DNA of 53,372 nucleotides. Source: Clostridium sp. Lineage in GTDB: Bacteria; Bacteroidota; Bacteroidia; Bacteroidales; Muribaculaceae. The position numbers were made by a program, and so were the translations under genes. The DNA is taken from the NCBI GenBank assembly GCA_023663805.1, contig JAMPGR010000001.1, forward strand, positions 686,777-740,148. The letters are read 5' to 3'. The notes below the pieces were generated by a model that did no database searches, was not told where the DNA came from, and worked only from the letters and a program-made list of their open reading frames with translations. This document shows, piece by piece, positions 27,668 to 35,444 of the stretch (positions within the stretch are counted from its first letter, which is position 1; each line of letters begins with the position of its first letter).

Positions 27668-28264
27668 ATGAAAGAGAACTGGAAACCCGGAACGATGGTC
27701 TACCCCCTCCCGGCGGTTCTGGTCAGTTGCGGAACTTCTGAAGAGAGCAATCTGATTACAATCGCCTGGACCGGAACAATCTGTACGAATCCGCCGATGC
27801 TCTACATCTCCGTCCGCCCCGAACGCCACTCCTACTCGCTGATACGCAGGACCATGGAGTTCACCGTCAACCTGACGACCGAAGCGATGGCCCGCGCGAC
27901 AGACCTCGTCGGTGTCCGCTCCGGACGCGACTGCGACAAATGGGCCCTGACCGGACTTACACCCGAACCGGGCGTCGCCGTCGCCTGCCCGTCGGTCGCC
28001 GAATCGCCCCTGTCGATCGAATGCCGCGTCAAGGAGATTGTCGAGCTCGGCAGCCACCATATGTTCATCGCCGACGTCGTCAACGTCCGCCCCGACACGT
28101 CGCTGATCGACCCCGCGACAGGCCGCTTCGACCTCGACCGCGCCGGACTGATCGCCTACACCCACGGCCGGTACAACCGCCTCGGCGACGAGCTGGGCCA
28201 CTTCGGATGGAGCGTCCGTAAAACCCCGCCGGAAAAGAAACGAACAAACAACAAGAAAAGATAA
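27668..28264 (+). CDS. Flavin reductase family protein (FMN-binding split barrel)
   Basis: A 198-residue flavoredoxin-like protein. It opens with [17 protein letters not shown] and has the FMN-contact region [27 protein letters not shown] typical of this family, which binds FMN and reduces flavins or transfers electrons. The C-terminal end is basic (KKRTNNKKR). Start is the ATG at 27668, 23 bases after pyrI; the frame extends into pyrI but without homology. The physiological partner is unknown. The same position between pyrI and glyA is seen in other Bacteroidales. Confidence 0.9.
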   Translation: MKENWKPGTMVYPLPAVLVSCGTSEESNLITIAWTGTICTNPPMLYISVRPERHSYSLIRRTMEFTVNLTTEAMARATDLVGVRSGRDCDKWALTGLTPEPGVAVACPSVAESPLSIECRVKEIVELGSHHMFIADVVNVRPDTSLIDPATGRFDLDRAGLIAYTHGRYNRLGDELGHFGWSVRKTPPEKKRTNNKKR

Positions 28265-28301
28265 ACCCACTTACACTACACACAACGAACGAATAATCAA
28301 T

Positions 28302-29585
28302 ATGCAGTACGACAACGTTATCTTCGATCTGATCGAACGCGAACACCAGCGCCAGAAAAAAGGGATTGAACTGATCGCCTCCGAAAACTTCGTCAGCGAC
28401 GAAGTCATGAAGGCTATGGGTTCCTGCCTGACAAACAAATATGCCGAAGGATATCCGGCCCACCGCTACTACGGCGGATGCCAGGTCGTCGACGAGGTCG
28501 AGAGCCTCGCAATCAACCGTCTCAAACAACTCTTCGACGCCGAATATGCGAACGTCCAGCCCCACTCGGGCGCACAGGCCAACATGGCCGTCTTTATGGC
28601 CTGCCTCAAACCGGGCGACAAGTTCCTCGGCCTCAACCTCGCCCACGGAGGACACCTGACCCACGGCAGCCCCGTCAATTTCTCGGGCCTCGTGTTCCAG
28701 GCTCTCGAATATAACGTCGACGCCGAAACCGGCCTGATCGACTACGACCAGATGGAGCGCGTTGCCCGCGCCGAGCGTCCCCGCCTGATCGTCGGCGGCG
28801 CCAGCGCATATTCGCGCGAATGGGACTACGCCCGCATGCGCCGCCTCGCCGACGAAATCGGTGCGATCCTGATGATAGACATGGCCCACCCCGCCGGCCT
28901 GATCGCCGCCGGTCTGCTCGACAACCCCCTGAAGTATGCCCACATCGTCACCTCGACGACCCACAAGACCCTCCGCGGCCCGCGCGGCGGCGTCATACTG
29001 ATGGGTCGCGACTTCGAGAACCCCTTCGGCAAGAAGAACAACAAGGGGGAGACCCGCATGATGTCTTCTCTTCTCGACTCCGCCGTTTTCCCTGGCGTCC
29101 AGGGTGGCCCGCTCGAGCATGTAATCGCCGCCAAAGCCGTTGCCTTCGGCGAGGCTCTCCAGCCCGGTTTCCGCGAATACCAACTCCAGGTGCGCCGCAA
29201 CGCACAGGCGATGGCCACTGCGCTGACCGACCTCGGCTACAAAATCGTCTCCGGCGGCACGGACAACCACTGTATCCTCGTCGACCTGCGGACAAAGTTC
29301 CCCGAACTGACCGGAAAGGTTGCCGAACGCGTCCTCGTCGAAGCTGACATCACGGCCAACAAGAATATGGTTCCGTTCGACACCCGCTCGCCGTTCCAGA
29401 CCTCCGGCATCCGCCTCGGAACCCCGGCAATCACAACCCGCGGTGTCCGCGAGGATATGATGCCGGTCATCGTCGGGATGATCGACCGCGCTCTCTCGAA
29501 CCCCGATTCGCCCGAGACGATCGCCGACGTCCGCCACAGCGTCAACGACATGATGCAGTCCTACCCGATATTTACGATGGAATAA
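28302..29585 (+). CDS. glyA: Serine hydroxymethyltransferase
   Basis: A 427-residue PLP enzyme interconverting serine and glycine with tetrahydrofolate. Signatures are [46 protein letters not shown] and the PLP lysine in [14 protein letters not shown]. Length is typical. The product feeds one-carbon units and glycine; glycine is also the head group of the lipids made by the GlsA/GlsB pair elsewhere in the window. Four bases separate it from lgt. Confidence 0.98.
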   Translation: MQYDNVIFDLIEREHQRQKKGIELIASENFVSDEVMKAMGSCLTNKYAEGYPAHRYYGGCQVVDEVESLAINRLKQLFDAEYANVQPHSGAQANMAVFMACLKPGDKFLGLNLAHGGHLTHGSPVNFSGLVFQALEYNVDAETGLIDYDQMERVARAERPRLIVGGASAYSREWDYARMRRLADEIGAILMIDMAHPAGLIAAGLLDNPLKYAHIVTSTTHKTLRGPRGGVILMGRDFENPFGKKNNKGETRMMSSLLDSAVFPGVQGGPLEHVIAAKAVAFGEALQPGFREYQLQVRRNAQAMATALTDLGYKIVSGGTDNHCILVDLRTKFPELTGKVAERVLVEADITANKNMVPFDTRSPFQTSGIRLGTPAITTRGVREDMMPVIVGMIDRALSNPDSPETIADVRHSVNDMMQSYPIFTME

Positions 29586-29589
29586 ACGA

Positions 29590-30450
29590 ATGTCAGACCT
29601 GCTGAATTTCATAACCTGGACTGCCGACCCCTATATCATCCATACCAGCGCCATCTCCGTGCGCTGGTACGGACTGATGTTCGCCATAGGCTTCCTCGTC
29701 GGCTACGAAATCGAGTCGCGCATCTTCCGCCGCGAAGGCGCGCCCGAGAAGTGGCTCTCGATCCTGCTGATCTGGGTCGTCGGCGCGACAATCATCGGCG
29801 CCCGCCTCGGCCACGTCTTTTTCTACGAATGGAGCTACTACAGCCAGCATCCGGCCGACATCGTGAAGGTCTGGGAAGGGGGCCTTGCCAGCCACGGCGG
29901 AACAATCGGCATCATCTTCGCCGTCATCCTCTTCTCGATCCTGACAACACGGCGCTCTCCGCTGTGGACCTTCGACCGCCTCGTTATCCCGATTGCGCTC
30001 GTCGGCGGCCTGATACGTATCGGAAACCTGATGAACAGCGAGATTTTCGGCCATGCGACCTCCCTCCCCTGGGGCTTCAAGTTCGTCAACTCGCGCGAAT
30101 GGCACGAACTCTACGAAGGCCTCGCCTGCCATCCGACCCAACTCTATGAGGCGGCGTGCTATTTCGCACTGTTCGCACTTCTGATGTGGATGTACTGGCG
30201 CCGTAACGCCGGAGAACGCTCCGGATTGCTTCTCGGGACCTTCTTCATCGGCTGTTTCTTGCCGCGATTCCTGATTGAGTTCGTCAAGAACGACCAGGTC
30301 GGCTTCGAGGCCGATATGATCCTGAACATGGGCCAGTTGCTCAGCATCCCCTTCATTCTCGCCGGAATTTTCCTTGTTGTCCGCGCATTCCGCCGTCCGA
30401 AGGTCGCGATTGACTACCCGAACCGTTTTGCCGAAGAACTGAAAAAATGA
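29590..30450 (+). CDS. lgt: Prolipoprotein diacylglyceryl transferase
   Basis: A 286-residue inner-membrane enzyme that attaches diacylglycerol to the lipobox cysteine of prolipoproteins. Seven hydrophobic segments are evident. The family motif is GGLIRIGNLMNSEIFG (conserved Arg and Asn), and HGGTIG and YEAACYF near the C-terminal half also match. It serves the lipoproteins encoded in this window (TlpA-like, ApbE, DUF3298). Its stop overlaps the bioD fusion start by four bases (ATGA). Confidence 0.97.
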   Translation: MSDLLNFITWTADPYIIHTSAISVRWYGLMFAIGFLVGYEIESRIFRREGAPEKWLSILLIWVVGATIIGARLGHVFFYEWSYYSQHPADIVKVWEGGLASHGGTIGIIFAVILFSILTTRRSPLWTFDRLVIPIALVGGLIRIGNLMNSEIFGHATSLPWGFKFVNSREWHELYEGLACHPTQLYEAACYFALFALLMWMYWRRNAGERSGLLLGTFFIGCFLPRFLIEFVKNDQVGFEADMILNMGQLLSIPFILAGIFLVVRAFRRPKVAIDYPNRFAEELKK

Positions 30451-31703
30451 CCGATTGCCGCGAAATATTCATAACCGGAATCGACACCGACGCCGGTAAA
30501 AGCTACGCCACCGCCTGGTATGCCGCCCGGCTCGCAGCCGCGGGCCGGAAGGTCATCACCCAGAAATTCATCCAGACCGGAAACGACACCTTCTCCGAGG
30601 ATATCGAGCTCCACCGCCGTCTCGCCGGCGCGCGCTGGAGCGACGCCGACCACCGCCGGCTGACCGCTCCAATCATATTCTCTTATCCGGCCTCGGCCCA
30701 GTTAGCCGCCCGGATCGACGGTGTCGACCATATTGACCTGTCGATAGTCGACCGCGCCCGCCGCGAACTGCTCGAGACATACGACACAGTCCTCGTCGAG
30801 GGCGCCGGCGGCCTGATGGTCCCGGTGACCGACGAAGAATTCACAATCGACTACGTCACCTCACGCCGTCTGCCGGTCATACTTGTAACAAACTCACGCC
30901 TCGGTTCGATTAACCACACCGTACTCTCGCTCGAGGCGATCCGGAACCGGAATATCCCCCTTCTCGCCGTTATCTATAACCACCATTTCGACACCGCCGA
31001 AGAGATCGCCGCCGATTCGCGCCGATTCGTCGGACAATATGTCGCCCGGATATTCCCGGACGCCGAGGTGCTCGACATGCCCTCACTGAACCTACCGCCA
31101 ATGCCCCAGCCCACACTGACAATCTCGAAGGCCGAGATGGCCGGAATGACTCCGGTCACCTTCGACGGGGATGTCTGCCTCATCGACACCCCCGAAAAAG
31201 CCGACCAGGCCCTCGATACCCTCGAACAATGCCGTATCGTCGGGTTCGACACCGAAACCCGCCCGACCTTCCGGAAAGGAGATCTCCACCCGGTTGCCCT
31301 GATGCAGATCGCAACCGAAAACTGTTCGTTCCTCTTCCGCCTGAACCGTATCGGGATGCTCCCGCGCGTCAAACGCTTCCTCGAGAATCCCGACATCCTG
31401 AAGATAGGCCTCTCGCTGAAGGACGACTTCAACTCCCTGCGCCGTCTCGCTCCGCTGAGCCCCGGCGGCTTCGTCGAACTCCAGCGTCTCGCCAACGACT
31501 ACGACATCCGCGACGGAAGCCTCCAGAAAATCTACGCGATCATTTTCGGCCAACGTATCTCGAAAGGCCAGCGCCTGACAAACTGGGAGGCCGACGCGCT
31601 GACGCCCGCACAGTGCCAGTATGCCTCGATTGACGCCTGGGCCTGCCTGCGTATCTACAACCACCTGACCGCGGGTCTGTTCGAACCCGCCCCGGCTCTA
31701 TGA
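30447..31703 (+). CDS. bioD: Fusion of dethiobiotin synthase (BioD) with a DEDDy 3'-5' exonuclease
   Basis: One 418-residue frame with two complete domains. Residues about 5-215 are BioD, which makes dethiobiotin from 7,8-diaminopelargonate, CO2 and ATP: P-loop GIDTDAGKSY (11-20), QKFIQTG (39-45), and VEGAGGLMVP (117-126). Residues about 226-412 are a 3'-5' exonuclease of the RNase D/WRN type: ExoI FDTETRP (Asp268, Glu270), ExoII GLSLKDDF (Asp326/327), ExoIII YASIDA (Tyr392, Asp396). This second part matches a stand-alone Bacteroidetes exonuclease that begins near ISKAEMAG, so the join is at about 215-225. All catalytic residues are present in both. No other bio genes are in the window. It lies between lgt and a small membrane protein, overlapping both by four bases. 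Confidence 0.88.
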   Translation: MTDCREIFITGIDTDAGKSYATAWYAARLAAAGRKVITQKFIQTGNDTFSEDIELHRRLAGARWSDADHRRLTAPIIFSYPASAQLAARIDGVDHIDLSIVDRARRELLETYDTVLVEGAGGLMVPVTDEEFTIDYVTSRRLPVILVTNSRLGSINHTVLSLEAIRNRNIPLLAVIYNHHFDTAEEIAADSRRFVGQYVARIFPDAEVLDMPSLNLPPMPQPTLTISKAEMAGMTPVTFDGDVCLIDTPEKADQALDTLEQCRIVGFDTETRPTFRKGDLHPVALMQIATENCSFLFRLNRIGMLPRVKRFLENPDILKIGLSLKDDFNSLRRLAPLSPGGFVELQRLANDYDIRDGSLQKIYAIIFGQRISKGQRLTNWEADALTPAQCQYASIDAWACLRIYNHLTAGLFEPAPAL

Positions 31704-31906
31704 AACGCTCGACCGTCATCCCCCTTATGCTACTGGCCTACCTCGGAGTCATGAGTTACATAGGCTTCGACGAATTCCGCCGTGGCAACTATCTCTTCTA
31801 CTTCGGGATAATCACCCTGACGCTGGTAGTCATCTTCCTCCTTCGCCTGACACTCCTTCGCGCCGAAAAACGCCGCCGCGACTCCGACCGGAAGAATAAC
31901 GAATGA
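31700..31906 (+). CDS. Small two-helix membrane protein
   Basis: A 68-residue protein overlapping the previous stop by four bases. Two hydrophobic stretches are visible (about 6-21 IPLMLLAYLGVMSYIG and about 31-52 YLFYFGIITLTLVVIFLLRLTL) with a highly basic C-terminus (RAEKRRRDSDRKN), which should stay in the cytosol. Similar short proteins lie at this site in other Bacteroidales, in my recollection; function unknown. MscS follows after 26 bases. Confidence 0.75.
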   Translation: MKRSTVIPLMLLAYLGVMSYIGFDEFRRGNYLFYFGIITLTLVVIFLLRLTLLRAEKRRRDSDRKNNE

Positions 31907-31932
31907 TCCCCAAAAACTTCTTTCCCTGACCT

Positions 31933-33129
31933 ATGACCCGACTCCTGCTGAATCTAGCCGACTATCTCGCATCGTCCGGTCTCGACACCCCCGACAGCCG
32001 TCTACTCGCGACTTCAATCATTTTCACCTCGGCAGTCGCTGTCGCCCTCCTTGTCTACTGGATACTCAGCCGGATGGTCAGCGGACATGTGCGCCGGCTT
32101 GTCCGGTACACCGAAGCAAAATGGGACGACATTCTCTTCAATGACTCGGTTCTGCGCAGCGTCTGGCAACTCATCCTCGTCATTATCCTCTACGCGACCC
32201 TCCCCGAGACTCTCGCATTCTACCTCCCTGCCGCAGTAGTCGTTCAGTCTATCCTGAAAATTGTCGTAATCCTGGCAATCATGATGCTGATTGTCCATAC
32301 GATAGCAGCCGCCTTCGAACTCTTCTCGTCGATCGACCGCTACTCCGACAAGTCGTTCAAAGGACTCTGTCAGCTGCTCCAACTGCTCGTCATCCTCGGC
32401 TCAATCATTATAATCGTCAGTATCCTGATCGGCCGCGACCCGCTCGTCGTCGTTTCGGGCCTCGGGGCTATGGCGGCGGTGCTGATGCTGGTATTCCAGG
32501 ACACAATCCTCGGGTTTATCGCCGGCGTACAACTGACGGTAAACGACATGCTCCGCCCCGGCGACTGGATCAGCGCCCCGAAGTCGAACATTAACGGCAT
32601 CGTCCAGGAGGTCACGCTGACAACCGTGAAGATCCAGAACTACGACATGACGATCGTTACGATTCCACCCTACACCCTCGTGAAAGACTCGTTCCAAAAC
32701 TGGCGCGGGATGAAGGACTCGGGGGGACGGCGCGTCACCCGCTCGTTCAATATCGACATGACGACCGTCCGGCTCATGACCTCCGCCGAGGTCGAACGCC
32801 TGGCCTCCGAACCCTGGTTCACCGACCGCTTCCCCGAGGGGATCGACAGCCGCCCGGTCAACCTGACCCTGTTCCGGCGCTATCTCGAATGGTATGTCGA
32901 ACGAATTCCTTCGCGAACTCCCGAGATGCTCTGGATGGTCCGCGAACTCCAGCCAACCCCCGAAGGGCTCCCCGTCGAGCTCTATTTCTTCACGACGAAC
33001 CAGGAGTGGGCCGACTTCGAAGCGACCCAGGCCGACGTTCTCGACGAGGTACTCGCGACAGTCAACCGCTTCGGACTCAGGCTGTTCCAACGTCCGACCG
33101 GTGCTGACATCCGCGGCCGCGGAGAGTGA
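31933..33129 (+). CDS. Mechanosensitive ion channel, MscS family
   Basis: A 398-residue inner-membrane channel that opens under hypo-osmotic stress. Four to five transmembrane helices precede the pore helix and beta domain. The MscS signature is ASGLGAMAAVLMLVFQDTILGFIAG-like around residues 165-195 (here VVSGLGAMAAVLMLVFQD), followed by the RPGDWIS and GIVQEVTLTTVKIQNYD beta-domain motifs and the NW/F region SFQNWRGM. The C-terminal cytosolic part is extended compared with the shortest MscS. Last gene of the pyrB run; the tRNA-Phe downstream has its own promoter. Confidence 0.93.
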   Translation: MTRLLLNLADYLASSGLDTPDSRLLATSIIFTSAVAVALLVYWILSRMVSGHVRRLVRYTEAKWDDILFNDSVLRSVWQLILVIILYATLPETLAFYLPAAVVVQSILKIVVILAIMMLIVHTIAAAFELFSSIDRYSDKSFKGLCQLLQLLVILGSIIIIVSILIGRDPLVVVSGLGAMAAVLMLVFQDTILGFIAGVQLTVNDMLRPGDWISAPKSNINGIVQEVTLTTVKIQNYDMTIVTIPPYTLVKDSFQNWRGMKDSGGRRVTRSFNIDMTTVRLMTSAEVERLASEPWFTDRFPEGIDSRPVNLTLFRRYLEWYVERIPSRTPEMLWMVRELQPTPEGLPVELYFFTTNQEWADFEATQADVLDEVLATVNRFGLRLFQRPTGADIRGRGE

Positions 33130-33163
33130 CTTCGAAAAAAAAATTAAAAAAAACGTCGCGAAA

Positions 33164-33195
33164 TTTGGTCAATTCAAAAAAAGGGCGTAACTTTG
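33164..33195 (+). promoter_or_regulatory. Promoter for tRNA-Phe
   Basis: TTTG at 33164-33167 and TAACTTTG at 33188-33195 are 20 bases apart, a textbook Bacteroidetes promoter, 17 bases before the tRNA. Confidence 0.85.
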
Positions 33196-33212
33196 CAACG
33201 CAAATGCGAAAA

Positions 33213-33285
33213 GGTGCCATAGCTCAGTTGGTAGAGCATCGGACTGAAAATCCGTGTGTCCCTGGTTCGAATCCCGGTGGCACCA
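33213..33285 (+). tRNA. tRNA-Phe (GAA)
   Basis: A 73-base cloverleaf: acceptor arms GGTGCCA and TGGCACC pair perfectly with discriminator A; the anticodon loop CTGAAAA gives GAA; the T loop TTCGAAT is present. The 3' CCA is not encoded (A is followed by CCG). It lies at the junction between the core operon and the repeat-rich border of the glycan locus. Confidence 0.97.
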
Positions 33286-33300
33286 CCGCTTCAAGCGACG

Positions 33301-33335
33301 AAAGCGTTGAATCTCAATGAGGTTCAGCGCTTTTT
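33301..33335 (+). terminator. Intrinsic terminator after tRNA-Phe
   Basis: AAAGCGTTGAA (33301-33311) pairs with TTCAGCGCTTT (33323-33333) with one G-T pair; an inner CTC/GAG extends the stem. Five T follow. Confidence 0.88.
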
Positions 33336-33388
33336 CTTTGTTGTCTTGACAAGTTATCAATTTGACAAGATGTCCTGGAACCGGTGCG

Positions 33389-33484
33389 TCAGTCAGGCCG
33401 GATTATGGCGCGGATTCGCTCGACAAATTTTTCGGTAAGCGGGCGGAGTTCATCGAAGGTCTCCTTGTCGTAGTATACAAATTT
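33389..33484 (-). pseudogene. C-terminal fragment of an unidentified gene
   Basis: Minus-strand codons run from KFVYYDKETFDEL to RIRAIIRPD and a TGA (31 residues), preceded directly by a stop with no start codon. Codon use and composition look coding, while the flanking DNA is AT-rich. I do not recognise the family. It is probably the tail of a gene lost next to the tRNA. Confidence 0.3.
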
Positions 33485-33739
33485 TCATCTGAATTCCGTT
33501 CCCAAAATTATCTTGTCTATACAAAAGATCTTCGCAAGGATGGAAACATTCTTATGATGCCGACATGTATGTCAATGTTTCTGTGAATTACATTACATAA
33601 GAGTCTCAAGTTTCGGGTTTGGTGAAATGATTAGTACTTAGCAAATTGTATGTTTGCTTAGACTCGCCCGAATAGCGTTCCTATGCATAACCTCCGCATG
33701 CAAGCGAGTCTATCGAGTTTCAGGGTGTCACGCCGTCTG

Positions 33740-33981
33740 ATTATTCGACCACTAACGTGGTCTGAATCATTGGGCTATTCGTCCGGGGGCTTTCGCCCCC
33801 GGCTACGATATTATACCGCTAACGCGGTGATTTATATACAATAAGCACCGAGAAGGCAATTCGCGGCGAACGCTTATGTTTTAATCTGACAACGCACCGC
33901 GTCGCGGTGCCATAAGGTAGCGGGCGAAAGCCCGCGGTCTGTATATAAAATTGAAAAAAACCGCGTTAGCGGTCGAATAAT
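33740..33981. repeat. Composite palindromic element bounded by inverted repeats (MITE/BIME-like)
   Basis: The ends are 22-base inverted repeats, 33740-33761 and 33960-33981, matching at 20 of 22 positions (core ATTATTCGACC then CTAACG and GGT). Inside lie four hairpins: GGGGGCTTTCGCCCCC near 33784, ACCGCTAACGCGGT at 33815-33828, GCACCGCGTCGCGGTGC near 33894 and GCGGGCGAAAGCCCGC at 33919-33934. No transposase or ORF is present. The rest of 33286-34306 has no intact gene. Confidence 0.75.
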
Positions 33982-34139
33982 GTCACATATTTTGCTCTAG
34001 AGTCCCCGTTTAGGGAATTAAATCATTGACAACAATCCAGAACAGAAACTTGAGTAAGAGTTCATTTGCGCCAGGCAATGTCGCTTGGGGTGTTCTCTAC
34101 TTGTTGTTTGGATATAATATTTTAATTCAACCACATAGC

Positions 34140-34300
34140 GTAGGGACGCAGCCTGCCGCGTCCGGCTTAAACTGGTCCGACCGAGGGGCGGACGTGGCAG
34201 GCCACACCCTTCTATAATAATGAATTATAATAAATTAATTATAGCGGGCGTCCCGCCCGCGTCTGCCTGACGCAGACGCGGGCCGGACGCGTACTAATTG
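34140..34300. repeat. GC-rich palindromic intergenic repeats, including copy C
   Basis: A GGACGC...GCGTCC palindrome (34145-34164), a GTGGCAGGCCAC hairpin (34194-34205), GCGGGCGTCCCGCCCGC (34244-34260) and GTCTGCCTGACGCAGAC (34261-34277) follow in close order. The block 34265-34279 is identical to 13892-13906. No ORF is supported. Confidence 0.6.
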
Positions 34301-34306
34301 TATTTT

Positions 34307-35437
34307 TCAGTTCGTTGCTTTGGCGGGGCGGGGGACCAGGGTGGTCTGGGCCCCGATGACCAACTGTCCGAAGGGCAACAGCGAGAGGATCTTGCAGGAG
34401 ATCCAGCAACTGAGGAAGGTCGCGACAGCGATCGCCGGGATAGCGACAGCCGACCCGAGCCCCATGTCATCCTTCAGGATTCCAACCCACATTCCGAGCC
34501 AGAAGATATGGATAAGATACATTCCGTAACTCAGGTTCGACAGTTCGGTTATCAATGCCGGAGCGGTCTCGCGGCGGATGCAGGTGAACAGCAGGAAGGC
34601 TCCGGTTGTCGCGATCAGGACGTTGACCGTACACATCGCCCACCCGACTTCGAGCGTCGGTGTATCGAGGACGATACCCGGAACAGCCTGGACATAGAAC
34701 GACAGGATCGTCCAGGCGGCGCCGACAGCCAGCAGTATCCCTCCGACAACAAGACGGCGGCTGATGCTCCAGTCGAGATGGACGCGGATATAGTGGGCCA
34801 GAACGAGATAGCCGAGGTAGCCGGAGAAGTACCAGAGCATATGGAACTCATTCCAGAAGCATTCTCCCCACAGTTCGCCGAAGAAACGGCGCAGATAGGG
34901 CATGCAGGTCGACAGGACGAAGAGTAGTATGAAAAATCGCTCCTCGCGGGCCGAGGCCTTTGTCAGCCAGGGTGATATCATCGGGATAAAGAGATAGAGG
35001 CTGATCAGCGGATACATGAACCACAGATGGCCTGCGAGTGTCGGGAAATTCAGCGCGAGCCGCGACATATCCGTTGTCGCCGTCTCCGCGTCGATCTGTC
35101 CCCAGAGCATCGGAACCGTCGAGTAGAGAATCATGAAGAGGATGAACGGCGGGAGAATACGGAGAGCGCGGCGGCGGTAGAACTGGAACGCCGACTGCCC
35201 CTCGCGCATCGGGACGAGCAGGAAGGCGGAGACGATCATGAACAGGGGGACCGACATGCGGGAGAAGCCGTCGTAGAGCGATACCCAGAAGCGGTCGGCC
35301 TCGCAGGCGAGCAGTGACTGGGGGCCGGCCATGTCGGTGGCCCCCGGTCCGGGATAGAAGTTCTCGCTCGCGTGGACCAGCATCACTAGGAAGCAGGCGA
35401 ACACGCGGACATAGTCAAGAAATACGATACGTTTCAT
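34307..35437 (-). CDS. Membrane acyltransferase (acyltransferase-3, OafA/YrhL type)
   Basis: A 376-residue polytopic membrane protein (about ten hydrophobic segments) that moves acetyl or other acyl groups onto sugars of surface or secreted glycans. The family start is RIVFLDYVRVFACFLVMLVHASENF, with the conserved Arg-x10-His arrangement. Start chosen at MKRIVFLDY (35437); the frame extends 18 codons upstream but overlaps the GH127 end. It lies 7 bases after the GH127 gene, so it is the last gene of the glycosidase operon. In this context it could modify, or release through a chaperoned route, acetylated sugars, but that is inference only. Confidence 0.88.
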   Translation of the reverse strand: MKRIVFLDYVRVFACFLVMLVHASENFYPGPGATDMAGPQSLLACEADRFWVSLYDGFSRMSVPLFMIVSAFLLVPMREGQSAFQFYRRRALRILPPFILFMILYSTVPMLWGQIDAETATTDMSRLALNFPTLAGHLWFMYPLISLYLFIPMISPWLTKASAREERFFILLFVLSTCMPYLRRFFGELWGECFWNEFHMLWYFSGYLGYLVLAHYIRVHLDWSISRRLVVGGILLAVGAAWTILSFYVQAVPGIVLDTPTLEVGWAMCTVNVLIATTGAFLLFTCIRRETAPALITELSNLSYGMYLIHIFWLGMWVGILKDDMGLGSAVAIPAIAVATFLSCWISCKILSLLPFGQLVIGAQTTLVPRPAKATN

Positions 35438-35444
35438 GGCGGTA

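Noticed and set aside
33213..34306. Integrated element using tRNA-Phe as attachment site
   Set aside because: No repeated tRNA 3' segment and no integrase were found in the window; kept only as a border observation.
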